Below are positions 18,734 to 27,392 of a stretch of 64,000 nt of DNA, piece by piece. The first letter of the stretch is position 1, and each line of letters starts with the position of its first letter. The position numbers were made by a program, and so were the translations under genes. The DNA is from Actinoplanes solisilvae. Its GTDB lineage: Bacteria > Actinomycetota > Actinomycetes > Mycobacteriales > Micromonosporaceae. Under the pieces are notes generated by a model. It did no database searches and was not told the origin of the DNA. It saw nothing but the letters and a program-made list of their open reading frames with translations. The stretch spans positions 310,001 to 374,000 of the forward strand of contig NZ_RJAC01000002.1 of the NCBI RefSeq assembly GCF_003999975.1, read 5' to 3'.

Positions 18734-20380
18734 CTAGCGCACGTCCCAAACTGGTTCGGGCGTCTCGACAACCTCGCCGTCGCCTCGGAACAGCACGAAG
18801 CGGTCGAAGGAGCGGGTGAACCACCGGTCGTGGGTGACCGCGATCACCGTGCCCTCGAACTGGCGCAGCCCCTCCTCGAGCGCCTCGGCCGACGCCAGGT
18901 CGAGGTTGTCGGTCGGCTCGTCGAGCAGCAACACCGTCGCCCCCGAGAGCTCCAGCAGCAGCACCAGGAACCGCGCCTGCTGACCGCCCGAAAGCGTGCC
19001 GAACCGCTGATCCCCCTGAGCCGCCAGCTCGTATCGGTTGAGCGCCTTCATCGCCCCGGCGCGGTCCACACCGGACCTATGTTCGTCGCCCCGCCACAGA
19101 ATCTCGACCAGCGTGCGTTCGAGCAGCTCGGGCCGGTCGTGGGTCTGCGAGAAGTGCCCCGGCCGCACCCGGGCGCCGAGCCGTGCCACGCCGGTATGGG
19201 CCACGTGGGCCAGCGGAGCACCGTCGACCGGCTTGTTCTCGGCCTCAGGATCGCTGCCGCCCGCCGCGAGCAGCCGCAGGAAGTGCGACTTGCCGGTGCC
19301 GTTAGCTCCCAGCACGGCGACCCGGTCTCCGTACCAGATCTCCAGGTCGAACGGGAACGTCAGGTTCTCCATCTCGAGCTGTTCACAGATCACCGCCCGC
19401 TTGGCCGTGCGACCGCCGCGCAGGTTCATGCGCACCGACTGGTCCTTGGGCGGCAGCGGGGGCGGTCCGGCCTCCTCGAACTTACGCAGCCGGGTCTGGG
19501 CGGCCTGATAGCGCGAGGCCAGGCCGTCGTTGAAGGTCGCCTTCTGCTTGAGCGTGAACACCAGATCCTTCAGCTTCTGGTGCTCCTCCTCCCAGCGACG
19601 GTGGTTCTCCTCCATGCGGTCGTGCCGGTTCACCCGCGCCTCGTGCCACGACGCGAAGCCGCCCGGATGGGTCCACGCACCGCCGCCCTCGACGGTGACC
19701 ACCCGGCCGGCCGTCTGGGCCAGCAATTCACGGTCGTGCGAGACGTAGAGCACGGATTTCGGCGACTCGCGCAGCCGCGTCTCGAGCCAGCGCTTGCCGG
19801 GCACGTCGAGGAAGTTGTCAGGCTCGTCGAGCAGCAGCACCTCGTCGTCGCCGCGCAGCAGCAGGTCGAGCGCGAACCTCTTCTGCTGACCGCCCGAGAG
19901 CGTCCGCACCGGCCGGTCGCGAACCTCGTCCCACGACTTGCCGAGAATCGCCACGGCCACGGTGTCGAAGAGCACCTCGGTGTCGTAGCCCCCGACCTCA
20001 CCCCAATGGGCCAGAGCATTCGCGTACGCCAATTGGCTGCGCTCGGTCTCGTCAAGCGCGGCGGTCGCCTTCGCCAGCCGCTCGCCGGCCTGCCGCAGGT
20101 CGGGTTTCACCAGCGAGATAGCCAGATCAGCGAGCGTACGATCGTCGCCGATCATGCCGATGAACTGGCGCATCACCCCGAGGCCGCCGGAGCGCGCGAC
20201 GGTGCCCTCGGGCAGCGCGAGGTCCCCCGCCACCATGCGTAGCAGCGTCGTCTTGCCCGCGCCGTTCGGCCCGACCAGCGCGACCTTGGCCCCCTCGCCG
20301 ACCCGGAACGCGACGTCGGCGAAGAGCCGGCGCCCGTCGGGCAGCACGAATCCGGCCCCGGCGACATCCACGTAACCCAT
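18734..20380 (-). CDS. ABC-F family ATPase
   Basis: A soluble twin ABC ATPase of the ABC-F class, which acts on ribosomes (translation factors and antibiotic-resistance ribosome protection). Two nucleotide-binding domains are present: Walker A GPNGAGKTT with LSGGQQKR and LLLDEPDNFLD, and a second with GANGTGKSH, LSGGQQAR and LLLDEPTDNLD. The linker (MEENHRRWEEEHQKLKDLVF) is helical and charged. No membrane segments. I start at ATG 20380 (MGYVDVAG, 548 residues); ATG 20389, ATG 20392 and GTG 20401 are possible and none has a strong ribosome site. The subfamily and any drug specificity cannot be told from sequence. Confidence 0.9.
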   Translation of the reverse strand: MGYVDVAGAGFVLPDGRRLFADVAFRVGEGAKVALVGPNGAGKTTLLRMVAGDLALPEGTVARSGGLGVMRQFIGMIGDDRTLADLAISLVKPDLRQAGERLAKATAALDETERSQLAYANALAHWGEVGGYDTEVLFDTVAVAILGKSWDEVRDRPVRTLSGGQQKRFALDLLLRGDDEVLLLDEPDNFLDVPGKRWLETRLRESPKSVLYVSHDRELLAQTAGRVVTVEGGGAWTHPGGFASWHEARVNRHDRMEENHRRWEEEHQKLKDLVFTLKQKATFNDGLASRYQAAQTRLRKFEEAGPPPLPPKDQSVRMNLRGGRTAKRAVICEQLEMENLTFPFDLEIWYGDRVAVLGANGTGKSHFLRLLAAGGSDPEAENKPVDGAPLAHVAHTGVARLGARVRPGHFSQTHDRPELLERTLVEILWRGDEHRSGVDRAGAMKALNRYELAAQGDQRFGTLSGGQQARFLVLLLELSGATVLLLDEPTDNLDLASAEALEEGLRQFEGTVIAVTHDRWFTRSFDRFVLFRGDGEVVETPEPVWDVR

Positions 20381-20412
20381 GGCCGCCATCATCCCGGCCA
20401 CCGAGAAGAAAC

Positions 20413-21027
20413 TCAGCTGGTTTTCGCGGCGACTTTCAGCACTCGGAAGCCCTTCTGGCTGGCCACCCGCTCGACTTCCCAGCCGTTCTCGACCAGCCAG
20501 GCGTGCAGAGAGTCACCGCCCAGATGCCGGTTGATCACCAGCCAGGCCACCCCTTCCGGCGTCAGGCGGGGCAGCCAGCGCTCCATGATCGCGCGCAACT
20601 CGGCCTTGCCGACGTGGGTGGGCGGGTTGCTCCAGATCTCGTCGAACGTGACACCGGCGGGCACCTCGTCGGGCGCCTCGACGCGTACCCGGCCGGCCAG
20701 CCCCAGCGTCGCGGCGTTCAGGGCGGTCAGCTCGCGGGCGCGCGAGTTCACGTCGACCGCGTGCACGACGGCCCCCGGCGCCTCGCTGGCCAGCACGCAG
20801 GCGATCGGCCCGTAGCCGCAGCCGAGGTCGAGGAACGTGCCGGTCACCCCGGCCGTGGGCAGGTCGGCCTTGCGCAGCAGTACGGCGGTGCCGGGGTCGA
20901 GCCGGCCCGCGCTGAACACGCCGGACGCGACGGTCAGCCGGTAGTCCCGGCCGGCGACGTTGAACTCGATCTCGCCGCGCACCTCGGGCGCGGCCGGCTC
21001 GGCGCTGAAGTAATGATCGGCGGTCAC
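20413..21027 (-). CDS. RsmC-like class I SAM methyltransferase
   Basis: A 204-residue Rossmann methyltransferase of the small MTS (RsmC/RlmG-like) type. DLGCGYGPIACVLA is motif I for SAM, VDVNSRARELT motif II, and WSNPPTHVGK the NPP motif of N-methylating enzymes acting on exocyclic amines of bases. The E. coli relatives methylate guanine in 16S or 23S rRNA, but this short form lacks their N-terminal half, so the target is open. GTG at 21027 is chosen to match the family start; a longer frame reaches 21093. It lies 32 nt upstream of the ABC-F gene. Confidence 0.85.
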   Translation of the reverse strand: MTADHYFSAEPAAPEVRGEIEFNVAGRDYRLTVASGVFSAGRLDPGTAVLLRKADLPTAGVTGTFLDLGCGYGPIACVLASEAPGAVVHAVDVNSRARELTALNAATLGLAGRVRVEAPDEVPAGVTFDEIWSNPPTHVGKAELRAIMERWLPRLTPEGVAWLVINRHLGGDSLHAWLVENGWEVERVASQKGFRVLKVAAKTS

Positions 21028-21123
21028 CCGACCAGTCTGCCGCCGGGCCGCGCGGCGACGTTCGGCGGGGTGCCGCACATTCTGTGCGTTCATCGATCAC
21101 GGTGCGCTTTTAGCGTGGTCGCC

Positions 21124-21906
21124 ATGCGGTTCGGCACCCCCTTTCGTCCAGCCCACCGCGCGACCGCCGACGGCGGCCTGGTGCTCCTGGTTCGCGGCAT
21201 CGGACCGGGTGGACTGCACCGGCCGCCGCCGGCGCCACCCCCCGAGCGCGGTCATCGGCGACGGGCGACGGTCGAGCCGCAACGGGCCGCGCAGTGGCTC
21301 ACCCGCGGCCTGGCCGGAGCGATCCTGCTCGGCCTCGCCGTCATGATCGGGTTCCTGGTGCTGGCCTCGGATCGCCACCAGCGGACTTCGGTGCCCCTGG
21401 CTCCCGATCAGCCGCCGTCGCTGGGCGAGCTCTTCCCCGGCGACGAGATTCGTCCGGCGGGCGCCACGGGGGCCTACCGGGTCGAGATGCGCCACTTCGA
21501 CGCCGACTGCCGCACGGCCACCACCGGCGAGCTCGGTTCGGTGCTGGCCGGCCACGGGTGCCGCGAGGTGGTGCGCGCGGGCCTCACCGCCCCGTACGGC
21601 GGCTATCGCGTCACCGCCGGGGTCTTCGCCCTCCCCGACGCCGCGGCGGCCACTGAGGTCCAGAGCCTCGTACGCGGCCTCGTCGAGAGCAACGACGGCG
21701 GCTTCACGACGGTCCCCGCGGGCGGCGGCGACCCGGCGACCGCCCGCGTGGGCTGGCGCACCCGCGACAACCTGCTGCTCTACTGCGTGATCACGCGCCC
21801 GGGCGGCGAACTGGTGCCGGGCGACGACCCGTACGCCGAGCGCATCAACTCCGAACTCGTCGACACCTACCTCGGCGGTGTCGTCAGGCCCGCAGCCGAC
21901 GGGTAG
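21124..21906 (+). CDS. Single-pass membrane protein of unknown function
   Basis: I do not recognise this 260-residue protein. An arginine/proline-rich cytoplasmic segment of about 65 residues precedes one membrane helix (AGAILLGLAVMIGFLVLAS, about 69-87). An extracytoplasmic domain with three cysteines follows (CRTATTGELG, GCREVV, LYCVIT). Blocks such as YRVTAGVFALPDAAAATEV and DDPYAERINSELVDTYLGG recall small actinobacterial secreted domains of unknown role. ATG 21124 has no strong ribosome site. Its last 23 bases overlap the 3' end of truA on the other strand. Confidence 0.75.
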   Translation: MRFGTPFRPAHRATADGGLVLLVRGIGPGGLHRPPPAPPPERGHRRRATVEPQRAAQWLTRGLAGAILLGLAVMIGFLVLASDRHQRTSVPLAPDQPPSLGELFPGDEIRPAGATGAYRVEMRHFDADCRTATTGELGSVLAGHGCREVVRAGLTAPYGGYRVTAGVFALPDAAAATEVQSLVRGLVESNDGGFTTVPAGGGDPATARVGWRTRDNLLLYCVITRPGGELVPGDDPYAERINSELVDTYLGGVVRPAADG

Positions 21907-22696
21907 CCTCGGCCCGCGCCGCGTAGTCGCCCTCGTCCGGGTAGCCGACCGCGATCAGCGTGAGCCCGTGCGCCGGGGCCACCGTGACCGAGCTCGACCG
22001 CTCCGACAGCGCCAGCAGCGTCGACGGCCACCCCGGATCGCGCCGCCCGTCCCCCACGGTCAGCAACGCGCCGACGAGGCTGCGCACCATCGACTGGCAG
22101 AACGCGTCGGCCTGCACGGTGGCCACCACGATCCCGTCCGGGTCACGCCGCCAGTCGAGCCGCGTGATGGCCCGCACGGTCGTGGCGTGCTCTTTCCGCT
22201 TGCAGTAGGCCGCGTAGTCGTGCTCGCCGGTCAACCCCGCGGAGGCCACGTTCAGCCGGCCGACGTCCAGCGGCCGCACCCAGCCGATCGTGTCGTTGCG
22301 GCGCAACGGTTCCGGCCCCCACACGGTGTCGGCGACCCGGTATTCGTAGCGCCGGAAGGTCGCCGAGAACCGGGCGTCGAAGGTGGACGGCACCGGCGTG
22401 AAAGCCCGCACTCGCGCGTCGCCCGGCATCAGCGCGGCCAGCCGCCGCAGCAGCGACGACTCCAGCTCGGCGAAGGTTTCGACCGGCAGGTCCACATGGC
22501 ACACCTGCCCGGTGGCGTGCACCCCGGCGTCGGTGCGCCCGGCGACCGTCAGGCCCAACGGCACATCCGCACCCACCAGACGGGCGAGCGCCTCGACCAG
22601 AACACCGGCGACCGTTCGCCGTCCGGGTTGGATCGCCCACCCCGAGAAATCCGCGCCGTCGTAGGAGACGTCCAGACGCAGGCGGATCGATTCCAT
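21884..22696 (-). CDS. truA: tRNA pseudouridine(38-40) synthase
   Basis: TruA isomerises uridines 38-40 in the anticodon arm of many tRNAs. The 270-residue protein has the catalytic aspartate Asp56 in AGRTDAGVHATGQ, the N-terminal YDGADFSGWAIQP and FCQSMVRSLVGALL near the C-terminus, all signature blocks. ATG at 22696 (MESIRLRL) was chosen over upstream frame extension to 22798, which runs through the rplQ terminator. It follows rplQ on the same strand, a common actinobacterial order, but a strong terminator lies between. Confidence 0.95.
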   Translation of the reverse strand: MESIRLRLDVSYDGADFSGWAIQPGRRTVAGVLVEALARLVGADVPLGLTVAGRTDAGVHATGQVCHVDLPVETFAELESSLLRRLAALMPGDARVRAFTPVPSTFDARFSATFRRYEYRVADTVWGPEPLRRNDTIGWVRPLDVGRLNVASAGLTGEHDYAAYCKRKEHATTVRAITRLDWRRDPDGIVVATVQADAFCQSMVRSLVGALLTVGDGRRDPGWPSTLLALSERSSSVTVAPAHGLTLIAVGYPDEGDYAARAEATRRLRA

Positions 22697-22778
22697 GACC
22701 GCAACTCTCTCTTCGGCCGTGACCAACGACGGCGGCCCGGGACACGCGCTGGTCCCGGACAAGACAGGACTCGTACAT

Positions 22779-22821
22779 AAAAAGAACCGGCCCGGCACCC
22801 AAGCGTGGGTACCGGGCCGGT
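22779..22821 (-). terminator. Intrinsic terminator of the alpha operon
   Basis: On the minus strand ACCGGCCCGGTACCC pairs with GGGTGCCGGGCCGGT, and TCTTTTT follows immediately. It lies 10 bases beyond the rplQ stop and is the clearest rho-independent terminator in the window. Confidence 0.93.
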
Positions 22822-22830
22822 CAGTAGGAC

Positions 22831-23367
22831 TTACTTGGTGGCGTCGTCGCCTTCGGCCTTGTCGCCGGAAGCGCTCACCGGCGGCTCGGAGTCCTGGTCC
22901 GCGACGGCGGCCGGAGCCTCGGTCTCGGGGGCCAGAGCCTCGACCTTGTCCTGCTGGGCGGCGGCCTTGCGGGCCGCCTTCTTCGCCGGCGCGGTGGTCG
23001 CCGCGACCTGCAGCTCCTCGACCAGCTCGATGACGGCCATGGGAGCGGCGTCACCCTTGCGCGGGCCGGTCTTGGTGATCCGGGTGTAGCCACCCGGCCG
23101 GTTGCCGTAACGGGGAGCGATCTGCTCGAACAGGGCGTACACGACGTCCTTGTCCTTCACCGTGGCCAGCACCCGGCGACGGTTGTGCAGGTCGCCGCGC
23201 TTGGCCTTGGTGATGAGCTGCTCAGCCAGGGGGCGCAGCCGGCGGGCCTTGGCCTCAGTGGTCTTGATCTTCCCGTGCCGGAAAAGCTCGGTGGCCAGGT
23301 TGGCCAGGATGAGCTTCTCGTGCGCCGGGCTGCCGCCGAGGCGGGCTCCCTTGGTGGGCGTGGGCAT
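22831..23367 (-). CDS. rplQ: 50S ribosomal protein L17
   Basis: L17 lies near the 50S exit tunnel. The core (about 1-120) begins [21 protein letters not shown] and includes [24 protein letters not shown] 55-residue Ala/Lys then acidic tail makes the protein 178 residues, longer than the roughly 120-130 of many bacteria; such tails are usual in actinobacteria. It is the last gene of the alpha operon, 33 nt after rpoA. Confidence 0.97.
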   Translation of the reverse strand: MPTPTKGARLGGSPAHEKLILANLATELFRHGKIKTTEAKARRLRPLAEQLITKAKRGDLHNRRRVLATVKDKDVVYALFEQIAPRYGNRPGGYTRITKTGPRKGDAAPMAVIELVEELQVAATTAPAKKAARKAAAQQDKVEALAPETEAPAAVADQDSEPPVSASGDKAEGDDATK

Positions 23368-23400
23368 TCCAAATGCTCCTTGTTAAAGGCGGCCGGGCTA

Positions 23401-24423
23401 TTAGAGCTGCTCGGTCTCGCGGTAATCGTCGGTGTCGTAGTCCACGTCGCCGAACGAGTCCACGACGTGCGCGGGGTCGAAGGACGGCGCGCTGTCCTTG
23501 AGGCCCAGGCCCATTCCGGCGAGCTTCATCTTGACCTCGTCGATCGACTTCTGACCGAAATTCCTTATATCCAGAAGGTCGGCCTCCGTCCGCCCGATCA
23601 GTTCGCCCACGCTGTTGATGCCCTCGCGCTTGAGGCAGTTGTACGACCGGACCGTGAGGTCCAGCTCCTCGATCGGCAGGGCCAGGTCGGCAGCGAGCTG
23701 CGCGTCCTGCGGGGACGGACCGATGTCGATGCCCTCGGCGGTCTCGTCCAGCTCACGGCAGAGCCCGAAGAGCTCGACCAGCGTGGAGCCGGCCGACGCC
23801 AGGGCGGTGCGCGGCGAGATGGACGCCTTGGACTCGACGTCGATGATCAGGCGGTCGAAGTCGGTACGCTGCTCGACTCGGGTCGCCTCGACGCGGTAGG
23901 TCACCTTCATGACCGGCGAGTAGATCGAGTCGACCGGGATGCGGCCGATCTCGGCGCCGGCGCTCTTGTTCTGCGCCGCCGTGACATAGCCACGGCCCCG
24001 CTCGACGGTGAGCTCCATGTCGAGCCGGCCCTTGCTGTTGAGCGTGGCCAGCTTGAGGTCGGGGTTGTGCACGGACACGCCGGCGGGGGGCTGGATGTCA
24101 CCGGCGGTGACGTCGCCCGGGCCCTGCTTGCGCAGGTACATGCTGACCGGCTCGTCGTGCTCGGAGCTGACGGTCAGCTCCTTGACGTTCATGACCAGCT
24201 CGACCACGTCCTCCTTGACACCGGGGATGGTGGTGAACTCGTGCAGAACGCCGTCGATCTTGATGCTCGTGACCGCCGCGCCGGGGATGGACGACAGCAG
24301 GGTACGCCGGAGGGAGTTGCCGAGGGTGTACCCGAAGCCCGGCTCCAGAGGCTCGATGGTGAACCGGGAGCGGGTCTCGCTGATCGATTCCTCGGACAGG
24401 GAGGGCCGCTGGCTGATGAGCAC
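23401..24423 (-). CDS. rpoA: DNA-directed RNA polymerase subunit alpha
   Basis: The alpha subunit dimerises to nucleate RNA polymerase assembly, and its C-terminal domain contacts UP elements and activators. The 340-residue protein has [20 protein letters not shown] in the N-terminal assembly domain and [22 protein letters not shown] with [14 protein letters not shown] in the C-terminal DNA-binding domain. The start is GTG at 24423 preceded by AGAAG. It follows rpsD after an 83-nt gap containing a strong hairpin. Confidence 0.98.
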   Translation of the reverse strand: MLISQRPSLSEESISETRSRFTIEPLEPGFGYTLGNSLRRTLLSSIPGAAVTSIKIDGVLHEFTTIPGVKEDVVELVMNVKELTVSSEHDEPVSMYLRKQGPGDVTAGDIQPPAGVSVHNPDLKLATLNSKGRLDMELTVERGRGYVTAAQNKSAGAEIGRIPVDSIYSPVMKVTYRVEATRVEQRTDFDRLIIDVESKASISPRTALASAGSTLVELFGLCRELDETAEGIDIGPSPQDAQLAADLALPIEELDLTVRSYNCLKREGINSVGELIGRTEADLLDIRNFGQKSIDEVKMKLAGMGLGLKDSAPSFDPAHVVDSFGDVDYDTDDYRETEQL

Positions 24424-24472
24424 TTAACTTCTTCTTTCTGTCAGGCCACCCACTATTTGATGGCCGTCTGTC

Positions 24473-24499
24473 GGGTGCCGGCCACTGCGGCCGGCACCC
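24473..24499 (-). promoter_or_regulatory. Strong hairpin in the rpsD-rpoA gap
   Basis: GGGTGCCGGCC (24473-24483) and GGCCGGCACCC (24489-24499) form a perfect 11-bp stem with a 5-base loop, 7 nt after the rpsD stop. No U-run follows on the minus strand, so full termination is unlikely. It could pause polymerase, block decay from the 3' side or lower rpoA expression relative to rpsD. Confidence 0.7.
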
Positions 24500-24506
24500 G
24501 CAAGCC

Positions 24507-25133
24507 CTACTTGGAGTAGAGCTCGACGATCAGCTGCTCCTGGACCTGGGTGTCGATGACAGCCCGGGCCGGGAGCGAGTGAACGAGAACCTTCATCTCG
24601 CTCGGGATGGGCTCGAGCCACGCCGGAACGGGCCGCTGACCGGCCTGAGCCTGGGCGACGACGAAGGGGGTCATCTCCTTCGACTTCTCCCGCGTGGTCA
24701 CGATGTCGTGCTCCTTGACGCGGTACGACGGGATGTCGACCTTCACGCCGTTGACCAGGAAGTGGCCGTGCTTGACCAGCTGCCGGGCCATGTCGCGGGA
24801 CTGGGCGAGCCCGGCCCGGTAGACGACGTTGTCGAGACGCGACTCGAGGATCTGCAGCAGCACCTCACCGGTCTTGCCGGGCTTGGTGACAGCCTCCTCG
24901 TAGTAACCGCGGAACTGCTTCTCGAGCACGCCGTAGACGCGGCGGGCCTTCTGCTTCTCGCGGTGCTGGAGCAGGTACTCGGTCTCCTTGGTCCGGCCAC
25001 GGCCGTGCTGGCCGGGCGGGAAGGGACGCGACTCGAACGGGCACTTCGGCCCGTCGCACTTGCTGCCCTTGAGGAACAACTTCATCTTCTCGCGGCGGCA
25101 GCGCTTGCAGTCCGCCCCTGTGTAACGAGCCAT
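24507..25133 (-). CDS. rpsD: 30S ribosomal protein S4, zinc-binding form
   Basis: S4 nucleates 30S body assembly and helps transcription antitermination at rRNA genes; in several bacteria it represses its own operon. The 208-residue protein has four N-terminal cysteines (Cys9, 12, 26, 31), the zinc-binding C+ form, then the S4 RNA-binding domain with ESRLDNVVYRAGLAQSRDMARQLV. ATG 25133 has AAGGGAGAG upstream. Alpha operon order here is rpsM-rpsK-rpsD-rpoA-rplQ. Confidence 0.98.
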   Translation of the reverse strand: MARYTGADCKRCRREKMKLFLKGSKCDGPKCPFESRPFPPGQHGRGRTKETEYLLQHREKQKARRVYGVLEKQFRGYYEEAVTKPGKTGEVLLQILESRLDNVVYRAGLAQSRDMARQLVKHGHFLVNGVKVDIPSYRVKEHDIVTTREKSKEMTPFVVAQAQAGQRPVPAWLEPIPSEMKVLVHSLPARAVIDTQVQEQLIVELYSK

Positions 25134-25148
25134 GCTTCGATCTCTCCC

Positions 25149-25556
25149 TTAGACCCGGCGGCGCTTCGGCGGACGGCATCCGTTGTGCGGCTGCGGCGTG
25201 ACGTCACTGATCTGTCCGACCTCGAGGCCGGCGGCCTGCAGCGAACGGATCGCGGTCTCGCGGCCGGAGCCGGGACCCTTGACGAACACGTCGACCTTGC
25301 GCATGCCGTGCTCCATCGCCCGGCGAGCGGCGGCCTCGGCGGCCAGCTGCGCGGCGAACGGAGTCGACTTGCGGGAGCCCTTGAAGCCCACCTGACCCGA
25401 CGAGGCCCAGGAGATGACAGCACCGGTCGGGTCGGTGATCGACACGATGGTGTTGTTGAAGGTGCTCTTGATGTGCGCCTGCCCGTGGGCGACGTTCTTG
25501 CGTTCCTTGCGCCGGACCTTCTTGACTGCGGCCCCAGCGCGTGCCTTCGGTGGCAT
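25149..25556 (-). CDS. rpsK: 30S ribosomal protein S11
   Basis: S11 sits on the 30S platform next to the Shine-Dalgarno/anti-SD helix. The 135-residue protein has a basic start, then [19 protein letters not shown] and [23 protein letters not shown], and ends [18 protein letters not shown], the conserved C-terminus. It lies 17 nt after rpsM and 15 nt before rpsD. Confidence 0.98.
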   Translation of the reverse strand: MPPKARAGAAVKKVRRKERKNVAHGQAHIKSTFNNTIVSITDPTGAVISWASSGQVGFKGSRKSTPFAAQLAAEAAARRAMEHGMRKVDVFVKGPGSGRETAIRSLQAAGLEVGQISDVTPQPHNGCRPPKRRRV

Positions 25557-25573
25557 AAGTCAGTGCGCTCCTA

Positions 25574-25954
25574 TTACTTCCGACCGGGCTTCTTCTTACC
25601 GGCGACCGTGCGCTTCGGACCCTTGCGGGTACGAGCATTCGTACGGGTCCGCTGTCCACGCACGGGCAGGCCCCGGCGGTGGCGGATGCCGGCGTAGGAG
25701 CCGATCTCAACCTTGCGGCGGATGTCCGCGGCGACCTCGCGGCGAAGGTCGCCTTCAACCTTGAAGTTGGACTCGATGTAGTCGCGGAGCTGGACCAGCT
25801 CCTCGTCCGTGAGGTCCTTGGCACGCTTGTTCAGGTCAATCGCGGTGGCGGTCAGTGCCTCAACGGCACGCGTGCGACCGATCCCGTAGATGTAGGTGAG
25901 CGCGATCTCCATCCGCTTTTCGCGGGGCAGATCGACGCCGACGAGACGAGCCAT
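25574..25954 (-). CDS. rpsM: 30S ribosomal protein S13
   Basis: S13 is in the 30S head and forms bridges to the 50S and contacts to P-site tRNA. The 126-residue protein starts [20 protein letters not shown], has the helix-two-turn-helix region [14 protein letters not shown] and ends with the basic tail [16 protein letters not shown] 150-nt leader with three hairpins separates it from rpmJ. Confidence 0.98.
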   Translation of the reverse strand: MARLVGVDLPREKRMEIALTYIYGIGRTRAVEALTATAIDLNKRAKDLTDEELVQLRDYIESNFKVEGDLRREVAADIRRKVEIGSYAGIRHRRGLPVRGQRTRTNARTRKGPKRTVAGKKKPGRK

Positions 25955-26002
25955 ATGCGGGCGTACTCCTCGAAATCGTTCGGAGGTCTGCGCTCATCCC
26001 AC

Positions 26003-26061
26003 CCCGTCTGCCCGGACGGGCCCCGGCCTCCGCACCGGGGGTGTCGCCACGAGACGTGGCG
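26003..26061 (-). promoter_or_regulatory. Three tandem hairpins in the rpmJ-rpsM gap
   Basis: Within the 150-nt gap upstream of rpsM lie three adjacent stems: CGCCACG-AGA-CGTGGCG (26045-26061), CCCCGG/CCGGGG with an 8-base loop (26021-26040) and CCCGTC/GACGGG with a 6-base loop (26003-26020). No U-tract follows. In E. coli a nested structure just upstream of rpsM is the S4 repressor site, so a translational operator is plausible. Confidence 0.65.
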
Positions 26062-26104
26062 GGGACGAGCTCTTCGTGATGCCGGATCTGGCAGCTTGGG
26101 GCGA

Positions 26105-26221
26105 TCAGCCCTGGCGCTGCTTGTGGCGCGCGTCGGTCTTGCAAATGACCATGACGCGGCCGTGCCGCCGGATGACCCGGCAGTTGTTGCAGATCCGCTT
26201 GACGCTCGGCTTGACCTTCAC
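26105..26221 (-). CDS. rpmJ: 50S ribosomal protein L36
   Basis: The tiny L36 protein (38 residues, [20 protein letters not shown]...) binds zinc through Cys11, Cys14, Cys27 and His33, all present, and organises 23S rRNA near the GTPase centre. Most homologues I recall are 37 residues; here KTDA before RHKQRQG gives one extra residue. Start is GTG at 26221 with AAGG upstream. It lies 49 nt after infA, the standard order. Confidence 0.95.
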   Translation of the reverse strand: MKVKPSVKRICNNCRVIRRHGRVMVICKTDARHKQRQG

Positions 26222-26270
26222 GGTTTGCCTTAACTCTCAGTCGGACGGGAAATAACCCCGCGTCCCGCGC

Positions 26271-26492
26271 TCACTTGTAGCGGTAGACGATTCGCCCACG
26301 GGTGAGGTCGTACGGCGAGAGTTCGACGACGACTCTGTCCTCGGGAAGGATGCGGATGTAGTGCTGCCGCATCTTGCCGGAGATGTGTGCAAGAACCTTG
26401 TGACCATTGGCGAGCTCAACGCGGAACATGGCGTTCGGCAGGGGCTCGATCACGCGGCCCTCGATCTCGATGGCTCCGTCTTTCTTAGGCAT
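26271..26492 (-). CDS. infA: Translation initiation factor IF-1
   Basis: IF-1 is an OB-fold protein that occupies the A site during initiation. The 73-residue sequence begins [20 protein letters not shown] and has [20 protein letters not shown] and [13 protein letters not shown], near-invariant in bacteria. ATG 26492 directly follows CGGAGGAC. An in-frame extension to 26534 is not conserved. It is the first gene after the promoter at 26636-26665. Confidence 0.98.
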   Translation of the reverse strand: MPKKDGAIEIEGRVIEPLPNAMFRVELANGHKVLAHISGKMRQHYIRILPEDRVVVELSPYDLTRGRIVYRYK

Positions 26493-26635
26493 GTCCTCCG
26501 CTACCTGACACTGGGAATCGGGGCTGGCAAGCAACGTCTTACCCGTGGTCGTGAACGACCTCGGACCAGCCGCGGCACCCGCCGCCCTCGAAGCGCTGAG
26601 GACATGCGGGAGTGGACGCTGCGCGCCAGCTAGCC

Positions 26636-26665
26636 AGTGTACGCGCGCCGTCGCGGCGACACCAA
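26636..26665 (-). promoter_or_regulatory. Predicted promoter for infA-rpmJ-alpha operon
   Basis: On the minus strand TTGGTG (26660-26665), an 18-bp spacer and TACACT (26636-26641) form a plausible sigma70-type promoter, giving a leader of roughly 140 nt. Just upstream (26681-26700) lies a relative of the leader element shared by rpsJ and rpsL. Confidence 0.6.
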
Positions 26666-26728
26666 ACCGAGGTCGCCGTTACCCGAGGTCGGGTGTGTCG
26701 CAGCCTTCAGAAACGGACATAGAGGCGG

Positions 26729-27364
26729 TTAAGTAGCGGGTTTACGCGGTTTGGGCGGCAGATCGCCGCGGGCCACCGCCTCGGCGACGAACGCCTTGCG
26801 CTGTTCCTTGGTCGGCTTGGCCGGCAGCTTCCCCGCGGCGATCGCCCGGGCCTGCAGCGCCTTGCGGTCGCGCTTGTGCTCGCGCAGCCGGCGCCGGTGC
26901 TCGGCCTCCTCGGCGTGGCGGCGCGGCTCGTCCTTGGCCAGCCCGGCGAGCGTGCGCACCAGCAGCACCACGCCCCACGGCCCGAAGACCCAGACCGGCC
27001 AGTAGAAATCGGCGTCACCGTCGGCCAGCCACGAGATCGCCCAGATCACCGTGAAGAACACAACAGCCTTCGCGTACGGCACCCAGATGTGCCCGAGCCA
27101 CGCGGTGCGCACCGAATGACCGTCGGCCGTCGCGACGGGCGTGGCGGCCGGCTCGGCGGGCACGATCGGGGCCGCGTTCGGCAGATCGGTCAGCAGACGG
27201 TCGAGATCGGCGTAGGTCTTCGCCTCGTACGCCCCTTGGAGGCGCTCGTCATATTCGGTGAGGGTCAGGCGGCCCTCCTCGAGCGCCGCGCGCAGCTGAT
27301 CACCGACCTGACGACGGTCCTCGTCGGCAGCCCGCATCTGCTCTCGCCCCATGCCTTCGAGCAT
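26729..27364 (-). CDS. DUF1707 membrane protein
   Basis: A 211-residue protein with an N-terminal DUF1707 domain: MRAADEDRRQVGDQLRAALEEGRL, then YDERLQGAYEAKTYADLDRLL. Two hydrophobic stretches (VPYAKAVVFFTVIWAISWL and FYWPVWVFGPWGVVLLV) and a highly charged Arg/Lys/Glu tail follow. DUF1707 is a short domain common in actinobacteria, and its function is unknown to me. ATG 27364 is preceded by GGGGGAG; later methionines (27352, 27337) are possible. It is a paralogue of the next gene upstream, 28 nt away, and probably arose by local duplication. Confidence 0.8.
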   Translation of the reverse strand: MLEGMGREQMRAADEDRRQVGDQLRAALEEGRLTLTEYDERLQGAYEAKTYADLDRLLTDLPNAAPIVPAEPAATPVATADGHSVRTAWLGHIWVPYAKAVVFFTVIWAISWLADGDADFYWPVWVFGPWGVVLLVRTLAGLAKDEPRRHAEEAEHRRRLREHKRDRKALQARAIAAGKLPAKPTKEQRKAFVAEAVARGDLPPKPRKPAT

Positions 27365-27392
27365 GACACTCCCCCGCACTAGCCGACGCGGC

